NCBI RefSeq assembly: GCF_017654505.1
Contig: NC_054552.1
Location: 29,300,915 to 29,364,914, forward strand
Source: Polyodon spathula
Taxonomy: Eukaryota > Chordata > Actinopteri > Acipenseriformes > Polyodontidae
Length of the DNA: 64,000 nucleotides
Reading direction: 5' to 3'
The position numbers and the translations under genes are program-made. Positions 15,001-29,200 of the stretch are shown piece by piece; the first letter of the stretch is position 1; every line of letters begins with the position of its first letter. The notes under the pieces are model-generated. The model saw only the letters and a list, made by a program, of their open reading frames with translations, searched no databases and was not told where the DNA came from.

Positions 15001-15364
15001 TGCAAAACAAAAGACTGGAACATGTGGGTTGATTACAAAGCAAGAATATTTAATATTTGATGATTCTTTGAGTGCCAAGTTTTCAATACTCTAGTGTACA
15101 TTTTCTTACAGTTTTCTATGCACTTTCTATCCAAGTGTTGAATAAAGATTTACAGGAATGACTGGGTTAAGAATGCACTGTAGGAATAACAATAATGACA
15201 ATTGTTTACAGGTACCTGTTATAATTGGGTGAATGTTGTATATGAAAAGTTTTTGTAAAGGTCACAATCTGAAGAGCGAAAAGTTTAAAACAGAATTTGA
15301 AATGCATACATTGGCTTAAATCAACTAACATAAAATACATTAAAGATTTAAATAACTATGTGCT

Positions 15365-15400
<36 letters not shown>

Positions 15401-18400
15401 GGTTTATACAAAATACAGCAATCAAAAAAATGTAGCTCCAAGAAAGGATGCATTTGGTCACCGAGAAATGTAGATAAAGATAGATAAGGAAAAAAAGGCT
15501 CCAGAGAGATCATTCACACCTTCAGGGCTGAGCTGAAGAAGGAATTCTGATGTCAGTGAAGATGTTACGGGCCTCCTGCCAAAGGGCCATTTGCAAAGCC
15601 TTTAGAGTCTGGTTTCAGTGAACACTAAAAAACAATGGAGTGGAACAAAGTAGAAATAAAACCTTGTAAAAATCAAGAAAGATCAAATAAAACCTTGGGA
15701 ATGAGACCGGTACAGACTAAGAGACTGCTGTGTATAATCAATATTGATCCATGTAGCCCAGAGCAAACCTTCAAGCAAAATTATTATTGGTAATTATTTA
15801 ACCAAAACATATTCCCATAGAGCTGCATAGATTTTTTTTTCAAAGGGAATGGTGCTCTTGGGTCGGCGCACCAATGGAAACCAAATAAATTCATGATTAT
15901 ATGACTTGTCCACTCCTCAGCATTGTCAGCAGTAGTGGCACTGCAGTTATAAGTATTGGTTGAAACAAATATGTAGAAAACAAACTATTATAAACCCCGG
16001 GAACTCAGTTTCCCTGAGTAATTATTGCTGGTTCGAATTAAAACAACTCTAAATCAAATTTGAAGAAAATTACAGTTGTACAGATGTTTACCCCTCCTTA
16101 AACCCTGAGAGTGGCACTCCTCCAAGCACCATGAGAGAAAAGTGACATTTATGGGGCTCTCCGCCACCAGGAGATATTGCTAGTCAAGCTGCAACAGTTC
16201 ATTTACAGACCAGGGTTATCCAGACAAAAAAGCCATAAAGGAACAATTTAAATTTGCCATTTACAGGCTGCAGTGATTCAGGCCTTAGGTATCAAGTTCT
16301 GTTCGAATGAAGAGTCACAGGCCCAATACGTGTCTCCACGTATCACTGTATTATTTAGTATGCGTTTTTGTGTACATATTATTATTATTATTATAATATT
16401 ATATTAATAATAATATTATAATAATAATAATAAAATAAATACAATTTTAAAAAGCAATTAAGCAAATATCTAAAGCAACTAAAAACTTAAAGTTTATGAA
16501 CATGAGCAGGCCATTCGGCCTATCATTGCTCAATTGACAATCCAACATCTAACCCTGCACGTGAGAAAATATGTAAGTGCCAGCAAGGGTCCCATTTGAA
16601 CAGTTTTAAATTCCAGCAATACTGAGATATGCCACTTTGTTTCAGATGAATTGCCTTGATGACTGCCAATAGCCTAGCTGTTATGTATTGAGTCATCACA
16701 CCTGCTTGTGGTCATATATTCTCACCCATAGAGCCAGCTCTACCAACTGTTTCTGTTCTCCTTCTCTGATTGCAGATCACCTCTGAGGTGTACCTGTTCA
16801 GCCACGTCAAAGGGAAGGGACACCAACAGGCAGTGAGAGACAGCAGCAGCATCCAGGGCAGGGAGCTCTCCGACGAGGAAGTGGTACGTGAATTACAGAG
16901 AGAAGCTTTCACGGTCCTGCTTGCAGTAGGAGATTAGCCATATCACAGCCCTCCTGTGCTTTTGACAACTGTTGTGTTATATGCCTCACCTCTTGACCTC
17001 CATACCTTCTTCATTCAAACCTCTACCATGTGCAATCTCTAATGCCTTCCACTTTAATTCATTTACGTTAGTTCTTCAGTCTCTTTTTCTGCTGGCTTAA
17101 ATAATGAATACAATGTTTGCAGCATGACACTTTCACATGCTGGTGATACACTGCTCAGTGCAGACATAGGAGATGATCATGCCTATAAGAATTAACCATT
17201 TAAAAGGAAGTTTCTGAAATTGTGACTAAACAGCTAAATTAAAAACATGCATTTTTTATTCATTCTACAATTCAAATGAATTTAAATGTACTGGCTGATT
17301 TTAACGATTTTAGATATGGAGGTGTTTTGGCTCAACTATACAGAATTCATAACATAGTTTTTCACTTTTAATAGGCTATTTGGCAACTGAAGATCCCAGG
17401 CTTTTTTTGAAGGCTTGTAATAGGAACCCGGATTATTATGACCGGTATTGGATCAGTGCCTCTGGAGAATACAGCAGCTTATGTCAATGCGTAGCTTTGC
17501 AATATGCATTTGCTACTTACAGTTATTGCTTGTATTCTGTCCTGTTTTAATATTATATATGCTATGCCTGTGACCCCTTGTGTTTGATGTATTGGATTCT
17601 TTATTGTTCACCTCTAGCCTTATACAAAGAAATGATCGCTGACCTCTCAAAGCTGACACTCCAGCTCCTTCCCTCTTGTGGTGTTTGACACATTTTTATT
17701 TTTGAAGTGAATTTCATTTAAGGACTGCAAGAAATCAGGTAGCCATCGCTTGATGAAGTGTGGGGTGTGAGGGGTTGCATGTCCGGGCCAGGCACAAGTT
17801 AAAGGTCACATTCATAAATTGCAGTTGTAACAGAAAACTAAATTGAAATTCCCAGGGTGTGAGCAGAACCCTTGAAGTGTTCCCACCCACTTACTCCGCT
17901 GGCTCATGGGTGCTCTGTCATCTCATAGGCAGGCCTTACTGCCCAACACAAAATCCATTCCATGGAAGTGGTCAGACTCTATGCATGTATTAGACCACTT
18001 CCTAAGCCAGGACAGTGACTTAAATAAAAAACACACTAATGGTCATTCTGCAATATTAATCTGCAGTGTCTGGGTATATTTAGATCTAGTGAATTTTACT
18101 AAATCCTATACCATATTTTTATAAACTAGGTAGCTAAGTAAAGAGAGTTTAAATCAATTTTAAAACCGGCTCCGAGATTAACCTTTAAATCCACTGCCAG
18201 TTAACATAGCTACTGGTGGCAGCTGGTGTCAAATGAGGAGGAATTTAGTTCTGAAGTTTCACAGGTTTAATGTATAATGGTTAATGTAGTTTAAAATATT
18301 ACTGCAATACAGTAGTCATGTTTCAGTGTTGAAGGTAGTGGGTTTGTGCTTCAGTCAGTGTAGTTGAGAGTTGATATCTGGTGTAAGTTCAGGAGCTGTA

Positions 18401-20224
18401 TGGGGCAGGCAAGTGTGGAGTTGGCCTTGTAACTCTATTGTGTATAAATGTAAGAGAAAATATCCCACAGAAGTATATAATAGCCCTTATTATAATCAGT
18501 AGTTGATATAAACAGCTTAAATATACTTTCCATTTTCTATTATATGGAATGAATATTAATAATGTAAAAAGGAAGTGAAGGTTATGTTTTGAATAATGAA
18601 GCCTTCTGTAACTGTGTAAGCAGGTTGCCACTGCAGTCTCTCCACGCTGTCCATCACTGACATTTCCTTTGAACTGTGCCTTGCTGTGTCATATGTAGAA
18701 GGGGCATCAAATCTATCATTTCCCAGAGCTGGTGAAGCCAGCTTGAGAGCCTTTGTAGCAGAGTGAGGAGAGAAAAGAGAAAAGATAGGTGAACATATCA
18801 TTTTGACATAATGAGATAATAAAATGACAGATTTACTGCCATCATAGGTGTGATATTTTAAATAGTCTCTCATATTACCCTGACAAAAAGCAGACGGTGT
18901 TACTGTCAGCCTCTCGGGCCCCGGGCTACCCTCTTTGTGTCCTTTTTGTCTTTTTCCTACAAAAGCCATTACTCCAGATCAGCTGGGGATGGTTGTTTTC
19001 TTGAATTCTCAGCTTTTACAAAAGTACATATTTCAGTTAGTCAGATTACTGAATAAATTGGAAGCTGTTCAATAAATCCTTTCTTCTCAGAAAATATTAA
19101 AGTTGCAGCCATTAGTTATGTAGCAGTATCAGAAGTTGTAATTTTAAAGAAAAATGATGTGATAAATTTCTTGCCTTGAGATGCCACACTTGAAAGAATT
19201 CAAAGATAGCAACATTTATTCCTTAGTAATGGAATACAGAAGTAAACAACATTTCAATGCACCTCTTGTAGCAAACAGCTCTTCTGATATTAATAGTATT
19301 GACATCTGGGCTGTAGGCGCTGTCGTGTCGGCTTTCTAACAGATGCTCTGTATTGTATAGTATCTGGTCAGGAAGATGCTCCTGATATATGATCTTTTAG
19401 GAAAAAGGTTTGGACAAACCTAATCCTTTTAACGCAGTTTATAAGGCCCCAAGACCGTCATTGTTCAGGCTTTTTTTTTTTTTTAAAGGTGCTACAGAAA
19501 TAATCACGTTTAGGTAAACAATAAACAAGATAGGTGTTGCCCCTTTTAGGAAGATTGCAGAGCATCTGTCGGTCGGGTCAGGTCAGGCTGAGCTGGATGA
19601 AGTAGCACTGTGGTCTGGGATGCATTCGGTTATTCCTTGGGGTGCACGAGAATAGCCAGTATAGAAAATGGCCTGTAAAGTACATAACACTTCCAGCCAA
19701 TAATAATACTTTTTCTTCTAACATTTATTTTGGCACTGCAGTGTCAATAATATTTTAATAGCAGTATAGCTCATAAACCATGCAGGTTTGCTGATGGGTA
19801 GGCCTCAATATGGCACCCAGTCAATGTCCAAGAGCTGTCAGCCCTGCTGTGAATGGGCACCTGATATGAAGTTGTGGAGCTGTAAGGCACTGGCTGTGTC
19901 ATTCGTGGATAGTAAGGGCACAGAATAAGTACCTTTAACAGTGCTAGCCCCCATGTGCATGCCATCAGACTTTAGCCTTTACACTTTTTTGAATTGCTTA
20001 TGAAAGATTGTATTGTATCACACAGTTGGGGTGCTCCCGCTACGGATATACATTTTAGCAGAAATGTATCAAACTAAATTACATTTAAAAAAAAAAAAAA
20101 AAAAAAAAAGTGTATGCATAAACTATACAAAACCATGTCGAGTTTATTGATTTAGAAAGAAAAAAATGAAACTTGTTTTAAGATGGCTTTTAATATTTGA
20201 AAAATAATTCATGTCTGACAAATC

Positions 20225-20257
<33 letters not shown>

Positions 20258-23200
20258 ATTAATGTCCTTTCAAGTAAGATTAATTTGATTTAATACGGTT
20301 TAGATTTACCCTTCATTCACAAGTATTGGCTGCCAGATATAAACAGGTATACTCTTCATTCCTGTGTTTTGAAGGCTACTTGAAGCAGAGAATCCGCTAT
20401 TTCTACAGAGAGGACTCCCTCATGCATGTACTATTTAAAAATAAATAAATAAATAAGACATTGTCAAAATGTTTCTTTTTAAATATAAATGATCTTTTGT
20501 TTAAGTAAATCCCTCTCATTTTACTTTTCACTTTTCTTCTAGTTCCTATACAGTGAATCATTTTTGTCTAAAACATTGTATTTTTTTTTTTTTTTAACAC
20601 ATTGTATTTATTTTTTTTTTTTAAATGTATTTCACAGTCCTTTGGGTGGAACTTCAACTTTAATCTGGGGAGCACACTTTTGATTTCTCCAGTCTATCTT
20701 CAGGGCATTTTTGTATTCCTGTTTGTTGCAACAGAAGGCATTACAGCCGCAGTTCTCTTTTTTTTTATATTAATCCAGCCTGCTGCACATGAAAGGTGAG
20801 AACGCTGAGAAACACCTCGAGCCTGGGATCTCCACTTTGGTAGCATAGCATTCTTTCTCTTGTTGTGTGCCTGACAGCTCCCAACTCTGCAGGCCCTCGT
20901 GGGCTGATAAATGAATAAGCTCGTTGAACTTTGTAGTGCTATTTGAGTCGCCTATTAAACCCCAGATTAGATCAGAGAGGGGGGTGAGAGTTGGTAGCGG
21001 GACGCTGGCTGCTTCCTCATTCATCATTCTGCCTTGTCCTCGTGAGGACAGTGTTTGTGATTGTCACAGGGCGGCAGGGGCGGACAGCTGGTTGGCTGCT
21101 CCTTGTGTCTGAAGATGACTGGTTAGCCGTCTTTCAGGTAGTATATATTTCAGAGGCAGGGATTAGCCGTGTTTTGTTTCTGCTGTCACTTGGAACAAGA
21201 AGGGGCATTGCTGGGCAGATTGTAGTCCTGATAAGTATAGCCCTGTATTCTACACCTGCAGGTGGATAGACTGGTTATGTTTCATCCCCACCACCCACAC
21301 CCAAACACACTGAACTGAAATGCCAAGGAAGGTGTTCATTTGCAATAATTGTCAGTGGACAGAAAATGACAGTCGCCCCAAAGGTAAATCATTAGTCATT
21401 ATTCACTGGGTGTCTCGCTGGGGGTTGGTTCACTTGCCTTACTTCTCCCAAACCTTTTGGGTGCAATGATATGTCCAGATAAATTCTGTAATAAACAGTG
21501 GATCTTGCTGTTGCCACATTATTTATAAATGTATTTTATTGACCGAGTATATTCCAGCCCATATCGTCTCCTTGATCATAGAGTCTCATTACTGTGCTAT
21601 TCACTCTCTCAGCTGGGTGGACAAACAGAACTACACTGAAATATGTCATTCTGCATGAACTGACACATTGCCTTTTTCTGATATGTTACACATTTTGAAA
21701 GCATGTACAGATTATTTTTATAGATCAGGTGCTTGCCATTCTGTATCTGGCTGATCCAGATGGGAATGGATACCTGGTATAAAATCTGTGAAAGACTAGA
21801 GCAGTCAGGCATGATACCAGCCAGAGAATCAAACCCATTCAAACAATGCTAAGCTTGTTAACTTGAGTTTGCTCAGCCAGGGCATAAAGTGAATGGAATG
21901 AGTTAAAATAAGTTTTAAGGATGGATGTACAAGGTAAACTTTATGTCTTTCAATAGCAAAACCAAGGCGTTGCACCCACCTGTTGCTGTTGTTTTAATAG
22001 CATTTAACAGCGAGTAATAAGAGGTTGGCACAACAAATAATATTATAATGATACAATGATAATGACTGTTTTGCCGATAACCTTTATATATAAATTAGAT
22101 CTTGTTATATACTGTCCGATCTAATTTATATTATATACTTATAATTTATAAGATTATCTATTACTGCAGGGTATGTTTGCAATTTCAAAATCAATTTTGA
22201 ACAGCTTTGCAGATATCACGTGTATCTCGCACAGATTCTTAGACTGTTTTGGTGAAGCTTGTATGAAAAGATACAATAAAAACAGCATCGCGGTTGTAAT
22301 GTTGGCCACATCATTCCTCCACAATAAGCTTTTCATTTGAAATGGCAACGCCTTATTTGGACCTGGAAGCCATCACTAGTTGGTGCTCTGCTCCATGGCA
22401 AATTCCTCTGGAAGTTGTTGTATCTTCAGATACTGATTAGCTGGCCGCAATGAAGCTGTTTACAGCAATAACAAAAATGACAAAAAAACGCACTTTGTTT
22501 GAAGTGCCGTAATTGTGCAAAGCAATAGACTGCTGGCCTTGAAACTTGGAAAGGTCATTTTATGATCATGTTAACGTTTCCTTATATATGCATGGATGCA
22601 CAGAATCAACAAGTAATGTTTTAGAAAGATTTTGGAGCCAGGGAAAATGGAACAGAATTAAACAGTATAGATATCACAAGAAAAAGCTTCAATTATTGTC
22701 TTGTGCAAGTTCTATTCCACTAAAGCTGTTTTAGTCATCTCTGAAAATGTGCCTTCGCATTTGCTTCAAAATATGACCTAGGGTAAGATTAACTGTATTT
22801 TTTTTTTTAAATAAGAAATACAAAACTGGTTATCTGGGTTAAAATTGTACAAAGACTAAAGACATGTCAGAAAAACAATAGTTTCAGATTCCAGTCTCTC
22901 TTGTAAGGGGAAGAGTTCTGCAAACATGCCTACCTTTCATGGATTGAAGGTGTAATTGTACAGAGGTCAACTTTGAGGTCATGGTGGTCGCAGTTGTATT
23001 AAGTGAGGTTTTAACTGCATGTTTGTGCCTATATTTTTCCATTTTTAAAAAGCATCCAGTAATTGAATGATGTCATTAGATTTTGATAGTTTGGAAATAA
23101 TAATACAAGTGAAATAAGATGGAATATAGTTCTAATTTCTTTCAAATTATTCATTTAGGAACACCTTTCCTTAAAGAAGTACATTGTGGACATTGTGACT

Positions 23201-26200
23201 GATAGCTCTGTGCAGGTGGAGACAGTGAAAGACGGAGAGGAGAAACAGAAAGCGAGGAAGAAAGCGAAGAAGCTTCGAGCTCGGATGAACTCCAGGTAAC
23301 ACATCCATCCCATCTTGTGGAAGGAAGGGCATTACATGTAACAAGCGGAGGAAAAGCATGCAGTTATTTGCTTCATGGTTGTATTAAAAATAACACTGAT
23401 GAGCTTAATTTATAGCCACTTTCTGTGATTGGGGGAGAAAACTGAAAATCGATCTGGAGCCCTTGCTTTCACCTGTTAAGAGCTTTTCACATAATTGGCT
23501 GCCAGCGGGCTGCCAAAACTGGAGCCTCCTGTAGTGTACAATAGTATGTTAAAGTATGTGTAAACCATGCCTATTTTTCTTCCCTGCTATTGATTTTTAA
23601 ATGAAGTATCAAAGAAAATCAATAGTAATCAACAAATAGAAGGCAGCATACTTTAGTGTCAGTTCCCAGGGCTGAGCTTAATCAATTTTGTTGCCTGTCA
23701 CTACAAGAAAAAAAAAAAAAAGTTGAAAACATCTTGAAATGGAAAGTGAGTGATCGGATGCGCAGTTTGTCATTGGGTTGAACTGAGCTTATTGCATCAT
23801 CTTCCTTGAGTCGCTTCGTGACTTCAGTGTCACCTGCTGTAGTTATTCCTATTTAAGACATTATTACCACATCCTAAGGTCCTATATCGTATTACTCCCA
23901 GTCGGACAGAATCAAAGGCACTTGTCTGACAAGCTTGATGAATCTTTTACTGAACTGTGAAACATACAGTCTACCTGACATTCCTTTTCGGCACCAAATG
24001 CTTCAAAGGAACCTGTCAGTGCCATGTAATTAATTATTGAGTGCACACTGTAACATGTGTATCCACTGAAACTGTAGGGTAACTTAAAGATATAGGGGGG
24101 ACTTCAGCTGGCAGTGTTATATGCATATGAAACTTTGGCAAAGACTGCCGTTATCACCTCAACGCTCGATACATCTGCAAAGATAGTGGCCATCACAGCA
24201 TTTTTTTTTTTTTTTTTTTTGCATACTATGGTTTGGCGTTCATCGACTTTTTACACAGAGATGTATTTATAGAGCCTTTAGCATGCTGAGATATTCATGG
24301 GTCTAGAGCATTTATTGTCACATTGAAAGCTTTATGGTTGCAACCCAAATTGAGTGATTATTTGCATCATGCTTGTTTTACTGAAGGATTGCTACAGTAT
24401 ATTCCACAATACAAGAAGTTCTTGCTAATTTGTTATCCTTCTTTAAAGTGTTTCACAGAAATCCTTTTTTTGTTTATTTTGTCTTATCATTGTACCATCA
24501 GTTTCTGAACTAAGAAGTTGCTTTACGGGTCACTGCTAAATAAGCCTGTGAAAATGCAAGCTGAAGAGGGGCGTATTCAAAGTGACCTTTTGATAGACAG
24601 CCTTAAATGTGTGTTTACACTTCCTGGGTCAGTGTTTCAGTGCCTCTCTGCTGTTGTCATCGCCAAGACATCTCTATTGGATTACCAAATTTTTTAATAA
24701 ATAACATTGGCTCCCCTCCCCCAACAACCTTGTACTTACAAACTCTTTCTTAGAATTTTGACAATACTGTGTTTTTTTTGTCATTTTATAGGAATAATTA
24801 AAATATATAAATTGAGCCTGCACATAAAATAAAGTACAACAGTTCCCTCACTGACTGTATTTTAATTGGCACTAAACTCCAGAGACCAGGAAGACCATTT
24901 AGAAAGTGTGTCACTGAGTTAAGGTGCATTTGGTTCAGTTGTTATGACGCATTAAACTTACATTTTTGGAATCTCTCCGTTCTTGTCCTTTCACACTAAA
25001 ATGCAGCTCTTCTAAAAGCAAAATCGATTTTATTTCATTAGTGGGGTACCCCAATCTGCTAGTCGCCAGGTCTTGGTTCTGCAATGCGGAACGCAGGACT
25101 GTAAAATATTCCCTGTCATTCACTTTCCTCTCCCTGCTGTGAGAAGTACTTAGTGGCTTTTAAAGGTCATGAATGTACAAAAATGTTTTTTAAAAAAAGG
25201 CTAGCAGTCAGCCTCACCTCAGCTGTGAGCCTTTCCTGTTGTATGGGCTACCACTGTGTGTAAATATCAATTTTATCAATAATATACAAAGGGATTGTAA
25301 AGTCGCTTTACCATTTTGCACTGCTGCTGTAAAAAAAAAAAAAAAAAAAAAATTAAAAATCCTTCTCAAATTGAAGGATGACACTTATCAGGAAGTGAAA
25401 ATGTTGCATCATGCTGTTTTTAAACAAAGGGATTGCTTGATTGTCCTCCCGTGTGTAATTATGGGGTGGAGATGTCAATATTTAAAGTGTTTAATTTTAG
25501 TAGTTTTATTTTATGGCTGACAATGTATTCGATGCTTTGCTTGCGTCCTTCAGAGGAGCATTAACACAATCCTCACTGTTTTGATTTTACTTTCTCGAGA
25601 TATACTTTACAACAGAAGCTCTGTTTATTCAGCAAAAAGGTGATCTAAGCTGTTGCATGACTTAACAGATTGCTGTTCGATACACTTGTAAATGGGATGT
25701 TATTTTCATAAAATGTGTTTTTCATAAATTTCATACAAATCCATATAGTTTAAAAGCTTAGTTGACTTTGCAGCCTGAACAATGCTCAAACTTAATACTT
25801 AGGAAACTTTTATAGCACGTGTTTCTTATTGGCTTGTCCTAGCATTTGTGATATTTGTCTATTTACCTTAATACATTCTTGCAGATTGATAACATATGTT
25901 AGACTTAATACTTGTGCATATAGGTTACAAGTTTTTGTTTGTTTCTGTTAAGATATAAAATAGGGAAATTGTGAGTCTATTTGATCCATAGTGTCCTGTA
26001 ATATGATGATGTTGATTACCTTGAAAGTACATTTAGGTCTTTGGAATATACTGTCACTTTTAAGAAATGCATTTTCCCTTACAAGTCCTTTAGTGTTAGC
26101 TGTATACCACAGCCAGTAAAGGTGAACGAAGGGACATTTCATGATTAATTGATTATTAGTTCTGCATTGTAGCTTTGTGTTTTTTAAACTGATTACTAAT

Positions 26201-29200
26201 ATTTATAACCTAAGCCCATTTAACTGAGCCTGCTGTAGCAGGTAATATATTGCTTAGCAATTGCCTCTCATTTAACCCCAGTGACTGTAAACCTGTCAGA
26301 GTAGAATAGCGTAATATCTACATTGATAAAGTAGGGGAATATTGTCTAAGGTTTATTTGAAATCTGAAGCGGTTTACATTTCACCTGTAATGTATAGTTG
26401 ATAAATGTCTTACATAGAGCAATAAGAATATAAGAATACTGTCTGTACCAGTATGCATAAACAGTAGTAGCAATGCACTTTGTGCCTTGAAATCATTTGT
26501 AGCAGTGGGCTCAATCTTAGTCTTTAGTGGGTAAGCATCTGTATTTGTGTTAATTATGGTGTATAACCCTTGTCTCCTTGTAAATTTACAAAGTCACAGA
26601 TTCTGTCACATCTGTTTGATCATTTGGTGCAAGGTCTATAAATGAAAGCAGTCTTAATTAAAGCCACACTTCAAACTTCCCCTTGTTTTACTGCTATTGA
26701 ATTTCAGTAATTTGCTCATAAATTGATTTTAATATACATACAACACTGATGGAGATGTTAGATCTCACACATATATTTAAAAAAAATGCTTAATAATAAT
26801 AAAGGGATTGCCTTCATTTCTAATGTAACTGTTAGCACATGCTTTTAAATTATGCTGTGGTCGTGAAAAGCATTATTGCAGTAAATATGAAATAGTTGGA
26901 TGGACGAACCAAAAGTAACAGGATAGGGATCTTTCTTAAATTAAAACCCGATCATGCATTTAGGGGGAATTTCAGCCAATGCAAGCTCTTTAGTTTGACC
27001 AATAAAAACAGAAACTTTTTTTTTTTTTAAAGAATGATTTATTTAACCAGCCAGATCTATAGCCCAATAAGTGTTGCATTTAAAAAGCTATATTGTGTAT
27101 TGAGTTTATGGATCTTGTTTGTTTCCAGTAGGGGTGGTGATAAAAGTCATTCTGCCTTGTCACTTTATTTGTTTAAACCATGTACTCATATGGTCTCTTG
27201 AGATCTACCATTGGCACAATTAAAATTGTATAACCTATATGTAAATTGCAGTCACTGGAATGTTTAGTCTCTTTATAGCTGAGATGTTAAAGCAGTGAAA
27301 ATTGTTGCCATCTTAATAATGTAGTATTTAGGTACACGAGTGAGCTGAATTTCAAAATGCATGAAACAGGACATATTATCACATGTGCATATTATGAACA
27401 AAAGCAATTTGGCAATAATTCCCTAATCAAGCAGCATAGGGTAGATTTGTCTGCAGTTAAATATGCAGATGGTAGAGGAACTCTGCTAACTATATCGGCA
27501 CCTTCCAACACGTCCTGCTTTTGACCCCAAGGAAAACATGGGAATTGGATGACAAGAGACGCTTTCAGGTGTTTCCACCAAAGCTAGTCCCACCAGGTAA
27601 TGGAGACAGAGCGTCTTCCAGTCAGGGTTCACTGGAGACATCTCCTCAAAGCTAAACAACTGTGTAGCCCTAAGGGATGGCTGTCTTCAGCATTTTCCTA
27701 TAATTCATTATATTAGCAACCGACAATGGAAAGAGCAGTGCGCAAAGCAGCTCTTTAATTCTACAGCATACCAGAAAGCTGAACTTCATTTCCCACATTA
27801 AGTTTCATCCTGTGTATCAGGACATCAGTTTTGACCTAATAAGAAAAGGTCCCCAATAATAAGAATTCCCTTTATCTAACTGTGCACAATCTGCATTATA
27901 ATTAACTGGCACAAGCAGGCTTGTTTACTCTGGAATGACACACAGGATTGATACTCTGGGATTGTGTCATGTTATTGCAGTATGTTTGTATATAGTGTCA
28001 GTGGTCACGATAGCAAATGTAATCAGCACTGCACCTCGGCTCTGACGGATCAGCAATGTGTAGATTAGAAGTGCCATTTGAACAAACCAGTTTGTGTGTG
28101 TGTGTGTTCATGGCTTACTGTTATCTCTCATTGAATTGTTAACCAAACCATGTTGTATTGAAATTCCTGAATCAGAACTGGGAAAGTAAGATGCTTGTTT
28201 TTAATAGTGTCCATATTTCTGAATGTTAAATACAACAGATGACAAGGTATAAAATGCTCTACTGGCCTCTAAAGTTTACAAGTAGAATGCAGGACCTAAA
28301 TAGCCAATTCTACAGATCACTCACATGTTTTGTATTTGAATAATAGATTACTTCCAGGACTAATCCTAGTGTTTATGAAAAATAAATGTGAACCCCTTCC
28401 AGGCCCTTTTGGCAGCTATCAAAAGTCTGTTGCATTTCATTTGAGTTGTTTATTTTATTATTATTTTTTTTATTATAGTCCTTCAAGAAACAATTGCCAG
28501 TTTCTAATTTACGCATATTCTTTAGTTATATATACTAAATTCTTGTGTCTTAATGCCCCCATGGGTTATGTGTGTGAAGGCTCTTTACTTTTTTTTTCTA
28601 CATTTTCTTTTGTTCAGGCACTGATAAAGCACACACATTTCCTGTTTATTTTCTAGCCAAACTGTGCTTCTGCCAAATCAGTTTCTAATGCAGATAGATT
28701 GTAGTGAAGTCTGGCTAAGGCTGATTGGCAAATGATGGCTTTCACCTGTGATTTCCAGGTGTGTTGGAGCCACTGTAGGCAGCAGCAGAGCAGCCCTGTC
28801 TGAGAGCCTCTACAGCTTTGGCTGTCTGCCAGCATAAACATAAATACTCAAGTGTCTGAACAGGTTTCTTCAGCTAGCACAATAACAAAGATCCGAAACT
28901 CATTCACAGTTCTCTGGATTTCCAAACCACAACTATGACACACAGAGGGGTTCAAATTGAAAAAGCTATTTATCTGCAGTTTATAAGATCACCTGCAAAC
29001 CATATATCATAGAAAGAGGCACAATGTAAAACATGCACTGCTGTTGTGAGCCATATAAATAAATGTATCCATTAATTAAGTATTTGTAAATTACACTTTG
29101 TTGCTGGGGAGGAGAGGGATTGGTGGAAGAGGTGTAATTAACATTGTTCATATTAACCCACTACTCCTGGTTAACATGAACACTTGTCTGGTGGCTGCTT

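Larger units (their letters stand above)
14298..16775. other. Intron 13
   Basis: About 2.5 kb inside the zinc-finger coding region. It holds a long T-run (15366-15396), a perfect AT hairpin (16379-16433) and a short dispersed-repeat-like phrase at about 16490-16560. Short ORFs at 14251-14806 are not credible genes. Confidence 0.75.

Noticed and set aside
18556..18969. 137-codon reverse-strand ORF
   Set aside because: No domain, no splice context, ordinary AT-rich intron; length is within chance for 64 kb.
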